The notes: generated by a model from the letters alone, not told the origin. A DNA stretch of 42,162 bases from Neobacillus fumarioli NBRC 102428 (GCF_001591485.1 NZ_BCUZ01000015.1:1-42162), one strand, 5' to 3'. Positions 1 to 9,767 are shown, numbered from the stretch's first letter. Translations and numbers: made by a program.

Positions 1-5
1 GGGAC

Positions 6-172
6 ATGAAGAACAAAACTTGGGTACACTTTAAGAAAAATGTCCTTCATCCGAGACATGAAAGACAAAAACTTGAGCGAAAGACAAGAAAAATGTTCTT
101 CACCTCAAACATGAAGGACGAAACATGGTTGTTCTACAATAAAAATGTCCTTCATTAGGATTATGAAGGACA
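6..172. repeat. Four-unit hairpin-containing tandem array, period 52-53 bp
   Basis: The motif ATGAAGGACA or a close variant recurs at 6, 58, 111 and 163, giving a period of 52, 53 and 52 bp. Each of the first three units also carries the complementary motif TGTCCTTCAT (or TGTTCTTCAC) about 35 bp later, so every unit can fold into its own hairpin, and the last half-unit pairs with unit three to make the strong terminator described separately. The units have diverged, so this is an old array. It lies downstream of azlD and contains no gene. The array may continue left of the window. Confidence 0.75.
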
Positions 173-183
173 TTTTTATTGTA
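135..183 (-). terminator. Strong bidirectional terminator downstream of azlCD
   Basis: A perfect 21-bp inverted repeat (135-155 against 163-183) encloses a 7-nt loop. The stem has A-rich and T-rich outer ends, so it can terminate in both directions. It sits just past the azlD stop on the minus strand and is the natural terminator of azlCD. It is built from the last one and a half units of the repeat array. Confidence 0.85.
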
Positions 184-209
184 AATTATGACTCATTGTT
201 TATTTAGTT

Positions 210-536
210 TCAAAAAATCCAGCGTAAAACCATCAAAGAAATGATTCCAGTCACTACTGTTCCCAATAAACTGCGTGTCTTGACCGCTATCAAAAAGGTT
301 GGGATGGCGGCCAGCATTTCAAGGTTTCCAAAAGAGAATGCAATCTTCCCATCGTGCATAAAAATCTCCTGGCCAACCAATGCGGCCATAACCGAAATTG
401 GAACAAAGCTTAACCAGCGGGTTCCCCATTCAGGCAGTTCAAATCGGCTAAGTACCATGAGCGGTAGGACCCTGGGAAGAAAGGTAACAAGTGCTGTTCC
501 TAAAATAATGATCAAAATTCCCCATCTTATTTCCAT
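210..536 (-). CDS. azlD: AzlD-type branched-chain amino acid transport subunit
   Basis: This is a 108-residue, very hydrophobic protein with about four membrane segments, the usual size and profile of AzlD, the small partner of AzlC. Together they form a membrane exporter for branched-chain amino acids and analogues such as azaleucine (family knowledge). An N-terminal TALVTFLPRVLPL segment is typical of the family. It overlaps the end of azlC by 10 bp, which indicates translational coupling. It is the last gene of its operon, and a strong hairpin follows. Confidence 0.88.
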   Translation of the reverse strand: MEIRWGILIIILGTALVTFLPRVLPLMVLSRFELPEWGTRWLSFVPISVMAALVGQEIFMHDGKIAFSFGNLEMLAAIPTFLIAVKTRSLLGTVVTGIISLMVLRWIF

Positions 537-1261
537 TTTTCCACCACCATCCCTGCTGTTGAAGCAATAAGCGTTGCCGCGATGACACCGAAACTGCTTG
601 AAAACATTGAACTGACAATAACAGCCATTACAACGGAAATGATCGCCACAACGACGTCCAATTTAAGTTTTTTCCTACCTAACATAGAGAGAACAAGAAG
701 TCCTATAAACATAGCCGGCAAGGCGTAGTCTAACCCAAATTTTTCAGGATCTGAAATCCAATTGCCGAAAAAAGCCCCTGCTAAATTGGCCGCGGCCCAG
801 TTCAACCATGCCGTAATATTTAACCCGTGCATCCATTTCTCACTGATGCTTCGCTTTTGGGCTGCTCTATTGATGGCTACACCAAATGTCTCATCGGTCA
901 GCAAAGTACCGATAAGCATGTTTTTAAACGGAGAAAGCTGGCGGAAATAGGGTGAAAGAGCTGCGCTCATTAAAATATGCCTTAAGTTTACAAAGAAGAT
1001 GGTAATGATAATGGCAGTTGTTGAGCTATTAGCAGCAATCATTCCTGCTGCAATAAACTGTGCTGAGCCAGCATATAGGACTAGGCTTAACAAGGCAATT
1101 TCTATAATACTGAGCCCTGAGGTCTTTTCCACTACACCTGCCGCGAATCCAATGCTTAAATATCCTAGCAGTGTCGGGATGCAATCCTTTACACCTTTAA
1201 GAAAGGAATCTTCGTCTTTTGAGGTTTGCGCCGATTCCAGTTGTGCATTTGATAGATTCAT
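527..1261 (-). CDS. azlC: AzlC-type branched-chain amino acid exporter, large subunit
   Basis: This 244-residue integral membrane protein has the usual AzlC length. A soluble N-terminus of about 25 residues is followed by the family signature around 'PTLLGYLSIGFAAGV', then 'SLVLYAGSAQF' and 'NLRHILMSAALSPY', all typical of AzlC (LIV-E family). The ATG at 1261 follows a GGGGGAA ribosome binding site at suitable spacing. It exports branched-chain amino acids with AzlD and forms a two-gene operon with it. No adjacent azlB-type regulator is visible in the window. Confidence 0.9.
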   Translation of the reverse strand: MNLSNAQLESAQTSKDEDSFLKGVKDCIPTLLGYLSIGFAAGVVEKTSGLSIIEIALLSLVLYAGSAQFIAAGMIAANSSTTAIIITIFFVNLRHILMSAALSPYFRQLSPFKNMLIGTLLTDETFGVAINRAAQKRSISEKWMHGLNITAWLNWAAANLAGAFFGNWISDPEKFGLDYALPAMFIGLLVLSMLGRKKLKLDVVVAIISVVMAVIVSSMFSSSFGVIAATLIASTAGMVVEKWK

Positions 1262-1491
1262 TCAATTCCCCCAAGTTTCATGTATTCATAGTAGAATAGC
1301 AATTTTTTAGCAGTTATTATAATACGCAAATAGGAAATTTTCAATATTTCGAAAAAATTGTTTTGATGCCCTTAACCATTTGAATACTCTGGATCAGATT
1401 TGGTGGTTCGCATTCCAATCACCCAATTCGCGCCCGAACCTTTTATTTTTCGTATGCTTCGGGCACCAATATCTTCCTGATTTTCCTCTCC

Positions 1492-4400
1492 TTATAAAAT
1501 CATCAAGATCTCCCTAATGTCATCCTCAGTAAGAGCACCCATTGCTCTCTCATGAGAATCAATTACTTCTTCCACAAGATGTCTTTTTCTATCCTGTAGT
1601 TCCATCATTTTCTCTTCAATCGTTCCACGGGCTACTAATTTGATGACTTGGACTGTGTTTTTCTGCCCCATACGGTGGGCGCGGCCAGCCGCTTGCTCCT
1701 CTACTGCCGGGTTCCACCAGGTGTCATATAATATAACGGTATCTGCGCCCATTAGGTTTAAGCCTGTTCCGCCTGCTTTCAGTGATATTAAGAATAAATC
1801 CCTTTCTCCGCGGTTAAAGCGTTCGCAAATTTCTACTCGCTCTTCCGCTGGAGTTTGCCCATTCAAATAAAAGAAAGACAGCCCTTTTCTAGTTAATGCT
1901 ATGCCAATGAACTCAAGCATTTTCGTAAATTGAGAAAAAATTAATAACCGTCTTCCTGATTGCTTTGATTCCTCTATGATCCTCATTAAATGGTCAAATT
2001 TCGCTGACTTCCCTTTATAGCCATCGACAAACAAGCCCGGATGACAGCAAATTTGCCGGAGCCGTGTCAAACCCGCCAAAATCTTAATACGATTTTTTCC
2101 GGATCGTATCCTTGTCAAGATGTTTCAATGTATCATGTCGCAGTTTCGCTAAATAAGCTGCATATAATTTCTTTTGTTCAGGCAGTAGTTCAACCAATTC
2201 CAATGAATCGATTTTTTCAGGAAGCTCTGGAAGAACATCCTCCTTTACCCTCCGAAGTAAAAACGGCCGGATTCTTCGGACAATGTTTTCATGCGGTAGC
2301 TTACTAAATTCCTTCAGTCCACGAAAAAGCTCCGGAAAGACAACATGAAAAATGGACCACAATTCCTCAAGTGAATTCTCAATTGGTGTCCCGGTTAGCG
2401 CAAAACGATGCCGGGCAGTGAGCTTCTTTACCGCTCGCGCTGTTTGCGTCAATGGATTTTTAAATGCTTGTGCCTCGTCAAAAAACACTGTATGAAAAGA
2501 TTGGGCCGAAAACCAGGTGATGTCTCTCCGCAATAGTGTATAGGAAGTAATCAGGATATCCATATCCTCGAATTCCTTCAATAGCTTAGAGCGTTCGTCC
2601 TTCGTCCCATCTAAGACAACTACCTTTAAATCAGGTGCAAATTTCTCTATTTCACTAAGCCAGTATAAGACAAGGAAGATGGGCAAACAATAAGGCACGG
2701 CAACTTTTCCTTACGTATTTCGGAAAGCACGGAAACAATAAAGGCGATGCTTTGAACGGTTTTACCAAGTCCCATCTCATCGGCCAAAATTCCGCCAAAT
2801 CCATAATAGGCAAGTGTTTTCATCCATTTAAACCCGAATCTTTGATAATCTTTAAGAACCGATTTAAGACCTTCGGGCACCTCAAACTCTATTCGGTCGG
2901 GATTGTGAAGGGTATCTAGGAACTGTCGGAACGATTGTTCCAGCTCGAATGTATCGCTGATCTCAACAGAATCCAAGAGCTCGAGACATTGCTCCATTGG
3001 CAAGTCCAAACCGGCTGCAATATCCTTCTTCTGAACATTTGGAGCTTGAAGAAACCGCTGAATTTATTCAAATTCTCTCGTTTGAAGCGATAATAGCGAA
3101 CTGTTTGGCAATCGATAGTATTTTCGTTTTTCCTCTAAAGCCGCCAAAACATCACGAATCTGCTGATCAGAAATACCGTCTATTTCAAATTTGAATTCCA
3201 GCCAGTTCAATCGTTCCTTTTGCACCTTCACCCTCAGCCGAGGTTTGATAGGATCTCTAACAATTCGATTTCTAACTGAAGTCGTTGCATATACATGTGC
3301 AAGCTTTTGCAATTTCGGGACCGTATTTACTAAAAACTCATATTCCAGCTCTTCATTTTGCAAATAATAGCCGCCATCCGTCTTAGCAAACGAACTTTCC
3401 TCCATTAGCTGAAGGATTTCCTCTTCCTTTTCTATATCCCTGAACACCATTACCCCTTCTGGAGGCTCCCTATTTACCAAGGGGTGAATGATCACATGTT
3501 CATAGTGAAACTCAAGTCCTGCCAACAACAGATTTTTCACCCGGTCCAAGTAAAGCTTAGCCACTAAAGGCTTCTTCAAAATCTTTTTCGTTAACGCTTC
3601 GGCCAGCGTCACTTTGCCGAGTTTTTTCAACTCGGGTACCACTTTCTCTAGAAAAAAAGAAACCTGCTCCTGAGAAATTGGAATCGAGTTTGTTCCGGAA
3701 ACGCTTAGCATCTGTTTTAACTCAATCAGACGTTTACATGCCTGAACTTCTAACAGATTCAATTTCCCATCAAATATAACCGTTCTATAGTGATCAAGAA
3801 TTAGGATCCGGTCAAAGCCAGAAACCTCCAGTTGACAGGTTCCGTTCTCTGTTATATGAAAGTGAAACTGCAGTGGCAGCGGTTGATCTGTTAACGTAAG
3901 CCCGGTGAATGTTTGGCCTTCATACTCCAGATTTACCCGAGGTGCTTTTTGGAGTAATGGCAGCAGTCGTTCCCATGAACTGGGAGGAATATATAGAATT
4001 TGACGGCGATCCTTTTTCGAATCAGCCTCACCAAATACTTTTTCATCCAGAGCCACTGGATAAGCTCTTGAATAATTGCATCCGTTTGCCGGTCGAAACA
4101 ATGAAGGCTAGGATCATACAAGGAACTAGCCGTACCTTCTCTCACTTGTTCCAGAAATAAACAGATATTTTGCACTTTATCCTGTCCAAGCTTTAATGCT
4201 ATTTCAAACAACGTACGTCCATCGGCTAAAGCAACTGGTTTACATATAAACTCCACATCAAGAATTTGTCTATTTTCAAAATACAGCTGCTGTCCGCTAG
4301 AACGGACAGGCTGTTCCGAAAAAAGATTCAGCAAACCTTCCGATAAATCTCTGCTCGCTGAATGAGAAATCGTCCATTTTTCCTGCCGTTGATGTTCATA

Positions 4401-4667
4401 AATCGCTAATAAGACAGCAGCAATATGCTGGCAATCCTTTTTAAAAGATGTAAGCTTTGGACAGGTACATTCTGTTCTTAGATTGCCTGTAGCATCTGTT
4501 ACAATTTTCACCTGGAATTCTTCTTCTCCAGTAACGGTTGCCCGGCACCATTCAGGATGATATTCTTGAATGGTTACTTTATTCATACGATAAAAATAAT
4601 CTCCTCGTTTATAGGAGACAACACCACACATCTCTTTAATGATCTTATGATTTAAAGCTATGTTCGT
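1492..4667 (-). pseudogene. SWIM zinc-finger SNF2/Rad54-type helicase, broken by at least five lesions
   Basis: The fragments add up to a full helicase of about 1,058 codons. In order they carry a SWIM zinc finger (CTCP...DCQH), an SNF2-associated middle region, motif I ADEMGLGKT, motif II FDEAQAF, LTGTPIENS, and the C-terminal helicase part AGGTGLNLMGAD with AAGRAHRMGQ. Lesions seen: (1) the position matching the start codon is ACG (4665-4667), 7 nt after AAGGAG; (2) a frameshift near 4040-4065; (3) an in-frame TAA at 3064-3066; (4) a one-base loss near 2663, where adding one base restores YNWLSE; (5) a surplus base in the T6 run at 2093-2098 (A6 in the coding strand), where five restore RKNRIKI. 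Helicases of this family remodel nucleic acid or protein complexes. It is almost certainly inactive unless the lesions are sequencing errors. Confidence 0.9.
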
Positions 4668-4756
4668 GTTCCTGCTCCTTCCTTAAAGAAGGTAAATACA
4701 TAATAATGATTGTATCACAGGAACGAAAGCATAACCTACAGGAGATTAAATACATA

Positions 4757-4796
4757 AACCCGAACAGCTCTAGGTCTGTTCGGGTTATCGTTTTTT
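4757..4796. terminator. Hairpin terminator overlapping the 3' end of the small conserved gene
   Basis: AACCCGAACAG (4757-4767) and CTGTTCGGGTT (4776-4786) form a perfect 11-bp stem with an 8-nt loop. A T6 run follows on the plus strand. The stem overlaps the minus-strand stop codon of the gene ending at 4785, so it probably ends that transcript and blocks read-through towards the helicase remnant. Confidence 0.75.
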
Positions 4797-5027
4797 CCTT
4801 TTGGATTGATCGACAAGCTTCATATCTTTCTTTGCAACAGCTTCTAAGGCGACTTGAACATGGACTTTTTTGTCATCAACATTCTCGACTTTCAAAACTT
4901 TAGCTTTACGGCCTTTAATTTTTAACTCCTCACCTACAGATGGAATACGTATCAAGAGCTGAAGTAACAAAACATTTTTGTTTTCGAGAAAAGATACAGC
5001 AAACACCTTGTTCCCGCCCCTTTTCAT
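4785..5027 (-). CDS. Conserved small basic protein of unknown function
   Basis: This is an 80-residue, lysine-rich protein with no predicted membrane segment. The N-terminal half contains a hydrophobic stretch (NVLLLQLLIRIPSVGEEL). The central part, with KIKGRKAKVLKVENVDDKKVHVQV, reads like a small beta-barrel with alternating hydrophobic and charged residues, as in many small nucleic-acid-binding folds; that is inference only. The basic tail KRKKR ends inside a terminator hairpin. I do not recognise a named family and assign no function. Its intact frame and its terminator support it as a real gene. Confidence 0.6.
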   Translation of the reverse strand: MKRGGNKVFAVSFLENKNVLLLQLLIRIPSVGEELKIKGRKAKVLKVENVDDKKVHVQVALEAVAKKDMKLVDQSKRKKR

Positions 5028-5218
5028 TTTGTATGTGCTAAGCCTCCTTATAAAATATAGGATTTTCGTAAGATTTAGACCATGTTATTTAATGAATGAT
5101 TAACATCCGTGTCATAGTTTATTAACAAAATAGCGTTATAGTGTTTATCAGTGGGGGCAGCATGAGTGGCTGCCATGGTATTTGGCGAAGGAGGAGCCGA
5201 TACTGTAGTGGGTGATTT

Positions 5219-5875
5219 TTGCGTGATCTTTCACAATATGGTAATCTCTTTAAAGTAAAAATTTTTGAAAGAGGGATTACGATTAACGTATTGTGGGATT
5301 TCGACGGAACACTTTTTGATACCTATCCGGCGCTTGTTGAAGGATTTGTCTCCTTAAGCGGGAGGAACCTTAACCGCGGTGAAGTTTTGAAATGGCTAAA
5401 AATTGATTCTAAAACAGCTTTTAAACATTATGGTATTAATGAAGATCAAAGGGAAGAATACCAAAGGTTATATAACCATTATGCAAAAATTAGCAGCAGG
5501 CCGTTCGATCACGTTGAGACTGCGTTGTCATCTGTTGAAACCAACGTTATTGTCACTCATCGAGATAAAGAGTCTACTCTTTACCTCCTTGAGAAATTTC
5601 AGTTAACAAAATATTTTAAAGACATTGTGTCGGTTGAAGAACAAGGCTTTGCAAGAAAGCCTGACTGTTCTTCCTATGAATATGTATTAAAAAATCACCC
5701 TATTCATTTGGTCGTAGGCGACCGTGATTTGGATTTGATTCCGGCAAGGAAGTTACAAATTCCAACCGTTGCCTTTCAAAATCAAAGTATTGAAGCAGAC
5801 TTTCATATTGATAGTTATACAGAATTTATTCCTTTGGTCCTCGAACAGCTGCATAAAAGAAAACAGGTGAAATAA
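5219..5875 (+). CDS. HAD-superfamily hydrolase (phosphoglycolate phosphatase-like)
   Basis: All four HAD motifs are present: WDFDGTLFDT (nucleophile Asp), VTHRDK (motif II Thr), ARKPD (motif III Lys) and VVGDRDLDL (motif IV acids). A small helical cap lies between motifs I and II. It is predicted to be a cytosolic phosphatase of a small phosphorylated metabolite; the substrate is unknown. The start is uncertain. The longest frame begins with TTG at 5219 but adds 21 residues ahead of the HAD core. An ATT at 5282 sits 6 nt after GAGGG and would place the start right at the usual HAD N-terminus. No in-frame ATG exists near there. A hairpin and a strong, unused AAGGAGGAG lie upstream. Confidence 0.82.
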   Translation: MRDLSQYGNLFKVKIFERGITINVLWDFDGTLFDTYPALVEGFVSLSGRNLNRGEVLKWLKIDSKTAFKHYGINEDQREEYQRLYNHYAKISSRPFDHVETALSSVETNVIVTHRDKESTLYLLEKFQLTKYFKDIVSVEEQGFARKPDCSSYEYVLKNHPIHLVVGDRDLDLIPARKLQIPTVAFQNQSIEADFHIDSYTEFIPLVLEQLHKRKQVK

Positions 5876-5945
5876 GTGTAAGATTGCAGCATAATAAGGA
5901 ATCTTTGCTTTTTTTGAAATCTTACTACAGGGGGGGTTCATCCCC

Positions 5946-8072
5946 CTATAGTAAAGTAATTTTTACCGCGCAGACTTTAAATTCCGGCATTTTTGAAAGC
6001 GGATCTAATACGGGGTTAGTTACTCTATTGATGCTTTGGAGGTCTCCCCAGTGAAACGAAGTGAAAAGAGTATCTTCGCGAATACCCGGTGAAAATGATG
6101 TCCTCATGACAGCACAGCCCCTCTTCGATTGAACCTTCACCAAGACGCCTTCCTCAATTTGATACTTTTTAGCAGTTTCTGGATGGATGATTAATAAAGG
6201 TTCAGACACCGAACCTTTTAGCTTTGAGCATTTTCTTGTTTGTACTCCCGTCAAATAATGATGCATGATACGCCCTGTCGTCAGAAATAATGGATACTCT
6301 GGACTAATCGTCTCCTTCGGCACTTGCTGCTTTACTGTAAATATAACAGCCTTTCCATCTTCATGAGCAAAAGAACTTGTAAACAAATGCTTTTTACCTG
6401 GATGACCGTCCACAGGACAAGGCCAATATAACCCTTGCTCATCCTTTAACCGCTGGTAGGTTATTCCATAGTAATCTGCTATGCCGCCTTTACTCGCCAC
6501 TCTCAGCTCCTCAAAAATTTCTTCTGCGCTGGAATAAGAAAAATACTCGCTTTTACCCATTTTGTTTGCAAGTTCACAGAGAATTTCCCAATCATGCTTT
6601 GTCTCACCAAGTTTCCTTCGCATTCCTTCCCGAAGCACGACTCTGCATTCCAGATTCGTTACGGTTCCCGTATCTTCCAGATAGGAAGTCGTTGGTAAAA
6701 TGACATCCGCCATCCGAGCTGTCTCGGATAAAAATAAATCGGCCACAACTAAAAATTCCAATTGACCGAGAGCTTTTTCTACGAAAATGGCATTTGGACT
6801 GGACACTACTGGATTGGAGCCCATAATAAATAGACCCTTTATTTCTTTCTCGGCCACTTTTTGTATCATCTCATATGCTGAAACACCCTTCCTAGGTAAT
6901 TCCATTTCCCTGATGCCCCATACTCCGGCAATATATTTTCGATGTGCAAGATTACTCAGAGACCGATAACCGGGGAGTTGGTCTGCTTTTTGCCCATGCT
7001 CTCTTCCCCCCTGGCCATTCGCCTGCCCTGTAATCGAACCATAGCCGCAGCCACGCCTGCCGATTTTCCCGGTGATTAAAGACAGATTAATAAAATTCTT
7101 GACGGTTTCGACCCCGCTGGCATGCTGTTCTACTCCTCTTGCTGTCAGTACAATACCCGACCTGGATTTCCCAAATTTCTCGGCTGCTAATTCGATAACA
7201 TGTACCGACACTCCAGTTAACTCGGAGATTACCTGCAATTTAACAGATTGCAAAAACTCCTGCAGTTTCTCAAAGCCTTTCGTCCTTTCTTTGACAAAGG
7301 AATGATCTACGTAACCTTTCTCTACTATGAACTTCAACATTCCATTGATCAGATTTGCATCCATACCGGGTCTTACCTTGATATGCAAGTCTGCCAGCTT
7401 CGTTGTCAACGTCTCTCTTGGATCAATCACAATGATGAAACTTCCCTTTTTCTTGGCTTTAAGAAAATATGGCATCAAAGTAGGCTGGCATTCTGCAATA
7501 TTAGTTCCTGCCAGTATAATACACTCTGCCTCCGGAATATCGGATAATTCACAGGTCAGACCGCGGTCCATTCCAAATACAAGATTGGCGGCTGTTGCAG
7601 CAGATGACATACAAAACCTTCCGTTATAATCGATATATTTTGTTTTAAGGGCAACCCTGGCAAACTTCCCCAGCAAATAGGCCTCTTCATTCGTTAATGA
7701 GCCCCCTCCATAAACACCCAAGCTGTCGTTTCCATGCTCTGCCTGAAGCTTAACAAGCTTTTCTTTAATGTAATCAAGGGCCAAGCTCCAAGAAACACGG
7801 TGAAATTCATCGTCAATTTTTAATAAAGGATAGAGAATCCGCTGGCCATTTACGACATGTTCGTGGGCATTGACCCCTTTAATACAAAGCCTGCCTCCAG
7901 AGACAGGATCTTCTTTGTTGGGCTTTACCTTAAAAACCTTTCGGCTGACAATACGCTCCTCGATAACTTGCATACTGCATTGGACACTGCAAAAGGGGCA
8001 TCTGGCATCATAAATATCTTCTTTATTCAGTTCTTTGTATTTTGTTTGAAAATTTGCCAGAAAATCTTTCAT
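5946..8072 (-). CDS. nasC: Assimilatory nitrate reductase, catalytic subunit
   Basis: The 708-residue molybdopterin oxidoreductase starts with a [4Fe-4S] motif (CPFCSVQC, then GGRLCIKG) at about residues 23-65. It continues with molybdopterin-binding segments (GGSLTNEEAYLLGKFAR, SSAATAANLVFGMDRG, LPTTSYLEDTGTVTN) and a C-terminal dinucleotide-binding domain (FLTTGRIMHHYLTG). Length matches Bacillus NasC. It reduces nitrate to nitrite in the cytoplasm for nitrogen assimilation. The ATG at 8072 is preferred: it lies 10 nt after AAAGGA, whereas the TTG at 8081 is too close. It starts 1 bp after the narK stop, so it is co-transcribed with it. No NasB-type electron transfer subunit is present in the window. 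Confidence 0.92.
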   Translation of the reverse strand: MKDFLANFQTKYKELNKEDIYDARCPFCSVQCSMQVIEERIVSRKVFKVKPNKEDPVSGGRLCIKGVNAHEHVVNGQRILYPLLKIDDEFHRVSWSLALDYIKEKLVKLQAEHGNDSLGVYGGGSLTNEEAYLLGKFARVALKTKYIDYNGRFCMSSAATAANLVFGMDRGLTCELSDIPEAECIILAGTNIAECQPTLMPYFLKAKKKGSFIIVIDPRETLTTKLADLHIKVRPGMDANLINGMLKFIVEKGYVDHSFVKERTKGFEKLQEFLQSVKLQVISELTGVSVHVIELAAEKFGKSRSGIVLTARGVEQHASGVETVKNFINLSLITGKIGRRGCGYGSITGQANGQGGREHGQKADQLPGYRSLSNLAHRKYIAGVWGIREMELPRKGVSAYEMIQKVAEKEIKGLFIMGSNPVVSSPNAIFVEKALGQLEFLVVADLFLSETARMADVILPTTSYLEDTGTVTNLECRVVLREGMRRKLGETKHDWEILCELANKMGKSEYFSYSSAEEIFEELRVASKGGIADYYGITYQRLKDEQGLYWPCPVDGHPGKKHLFTSSFAHEDGKAVIFTVKQQVPKETISPEYPLFLTTGRIMHHYLTGVQTRKCSKLKGSVSEPLLIIHPETAKKYQIEEGVLVKVQSKRGCAVMRTSFSPGIREDTLFTSFHWGDLQSINRVTNPVLDPLSKMPEFKVCAVKITLL

Positions 8073-8073
8073 A

Positions 8074-9543
8074 CTAATCAAATCCTTTTCTAACCGTACT
8101 AACGGTGATTTTCTGTTTTATTTCTTTTGGATCATACACACATTCTCTTTCAGATGGTTCTTCTAAGAAAATAGCGGCTACAAAGCATAGGAAAGCGGTA
8201 CTGCCAATCACCATAAAAAAGATAGAAGAGGTGACAAAGCCCAATATCGTCAAAAAGATGACGCCACCGATATTTCCATCTGCTCCGACCATCCCGCTCA
8301 CCTGCCCCGTAATCTTTTTCTTAATCAACGGAACCTTGGAAAACACGGATCCTGCTCCTGCCTGAACAAAAATAGAGCATAACATGGTTAACAAAATTGC
8401 CAAAAATATCGGCCACTCTGAAGAAATAAACGACATTCCAATGTACGAAATGCTTAAGCCTAATAAGAGAATCAATAACATCTTTTTTCTGCCAAACCGG
8501 TCACTTAGAAAGCCGCCAAGAGGCCGTGCAACAAGGTTTGTGAAAGCAAAGCTGGCCCCAATCATTCCCGCCTTTGCCACAGAAAGGTGGAAGGTTTGCT
8601 GAAAAAACATAGGGAGCATCGAAACAACCGCAAGCTCAGAACCAAACGTAATCAGGTAAGCCAGATTGAGAATGGCAACTTGACGGAACGAATACCTTTC
8701 GTTTTCATGAATCTCATTGCCAAATACCTCCTGGTTATCGGTCCATATTTTAGACAGATTCACCAGGTATAGTACAGCGAGTGCCCCATATAGCACTACA
8801 GCAATTTTCATCGATATAATGGATGCTGTCTCCAGTTTCCAAGTAAGCACACCTAAAATGCCATAAACGGGAAAAGTCATAATCATTAAGCCCAATAAAC
8901 CATTCAGAGAAGTGACCTCAATTGCGCCTCTTCGTTTGACCAGTCTATATGGCTTTCCATTTGGGACATCTTGAACGGAAAAATAATAAATAAATCCATA
9001 AATCAAAGAGAGTATCCCTGTAAGGCAAATCGCATATCTCCATCCATTCTCTCCTCCCATCCAAAGAGCGATTAGAGGCAGTGAAAAGGCTGCAGCTGCA
9101 GAGCCAAGGTTTCCCCAGCCGCCATAAATACCTTCTGCCAATCCGATTTGTTTCTCTGGGAACCACTCAGATACCATCCTAATTCCAATGACAAACCCTG
9201 CCCCTATGATTCCAAGGAAAATCCTCGAAATAAATAACTGCCAAAAGGTGTTTCCAAAGGAAAAAAAGAAGCAAGGGATACTCATTAAGATTAATAACGC
9301 GGAATAAGTTCTTCTTGGTCCGAATTGGTCAACAAGCAGGCCAATGGCAATCCGGGCTGGAATCGTTAAGGCGACATTAAAACTCATTAAAATTCCCACT
9401 TCTGCCTTTGATAAGTGAAGAGCTGCCATAATGGTTGTGGTAAACGGCGCCATATTAAACCAAACAACAAAGGTTAAAAAAAACGCAAAAGTAGTGAATA
9501 AGAGAATTTTTTTGTTCCCTTGATATCCATTGAATTCTTCCAT
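8074..9543 (-). CDS. narK: Nitrate/nitrite MFS transporter (NarK/NasA type)
   Basis: This 489-residue protein has about twelve membrane segments. Signatures of the nitrate/nitrite porter family are visible: RIAIGLLVDQFGPR in the first half, GGWGNLGSAAAAF (the nitrate signature) near residue 130, and a second one, GADGNIGGVIF, near residue 420. RPLGGFLSDRFGRKK is the MFS loop of the second half. It is longer than B. subtilis NasA because of a longer central loop and a C-terminal tail. It supplies nitrate to NasC, encoded 1 bp downstream. The ATG follows AGGTGGAATC. The 224-bp gap to nirD suggests its own promoter or a long internal spacer. Confidence 0.92.
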   Translation of the reverse strand: MEEFNGYQGNKKILLFTTFAFFLTFVVWFNMAPFTTTIMAALHLSKAEVGILMSFNVALTIPARIAIGLLVDQFGPRRTYSALLILMSIPCFFFSFGNTFWQLFISRIFLGIIGAGFVIGIRMVSEWFPEKQIGLAEGIYGGWGNLGSAAAAFSLPLIALWMGGENGWRYAICLTGILSLIYGFIYYFSVQDVPNGKPYRLVKRRGAIEVTSLNGLLGLMIMTFPVYGILGVLTWKLETASIISMKIAVVLYGALAVLYLVNLSKIWTDNQEVFGNEIHENERYSFRQVAILNLAYLITFGSELAVVSMLPMFFQQTFHLSVAKAGMIGASFAFTNLVARPLGGFLSDRFGRKKMLLILLLGLSISYIGMSFISSEWPIFLAILLTMLCSIFVQAGAGSVFSKVPLIKKKITGQVSGMVGADGNIGGVIFLTILGFVTSSIFFMVIGSTAFLCFVAAIFLEEPSERECVYDPKEIKQKITVSTVRKGFD

Positions 9544-9767
9544 GATTCCACCTCATGTTTTCATAGCGATTGCGTGAGTTTACCACCCAATAAATGGAAT
9601 AGAGCCAATACACCTACTGAGTTTTCATAGAACTTTTGACACTACCTTTCATAGTGAAATATGCATAAACAACCTTTTATAAAGCTATGATCATTTGATT
9701 TTTTTGTAGGATTCTTCAGTTTAGACCTCCTATGTCCTTTTTTATATCTCTCTTTTAAAAGATTACC

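Noticed and set aside
6-172. CRISPR array
   Set aside because: The repeated unit is imperfect throughout and there are no unique spacers of constant size or cas genes. The same holds for 17868-18060.
9544-9767. TnrA box upstream of narK
   Set aside because: The best candidate, TGTCAAAAGTTCTATGA on the minus strand, lacks the AC of the right half-site.
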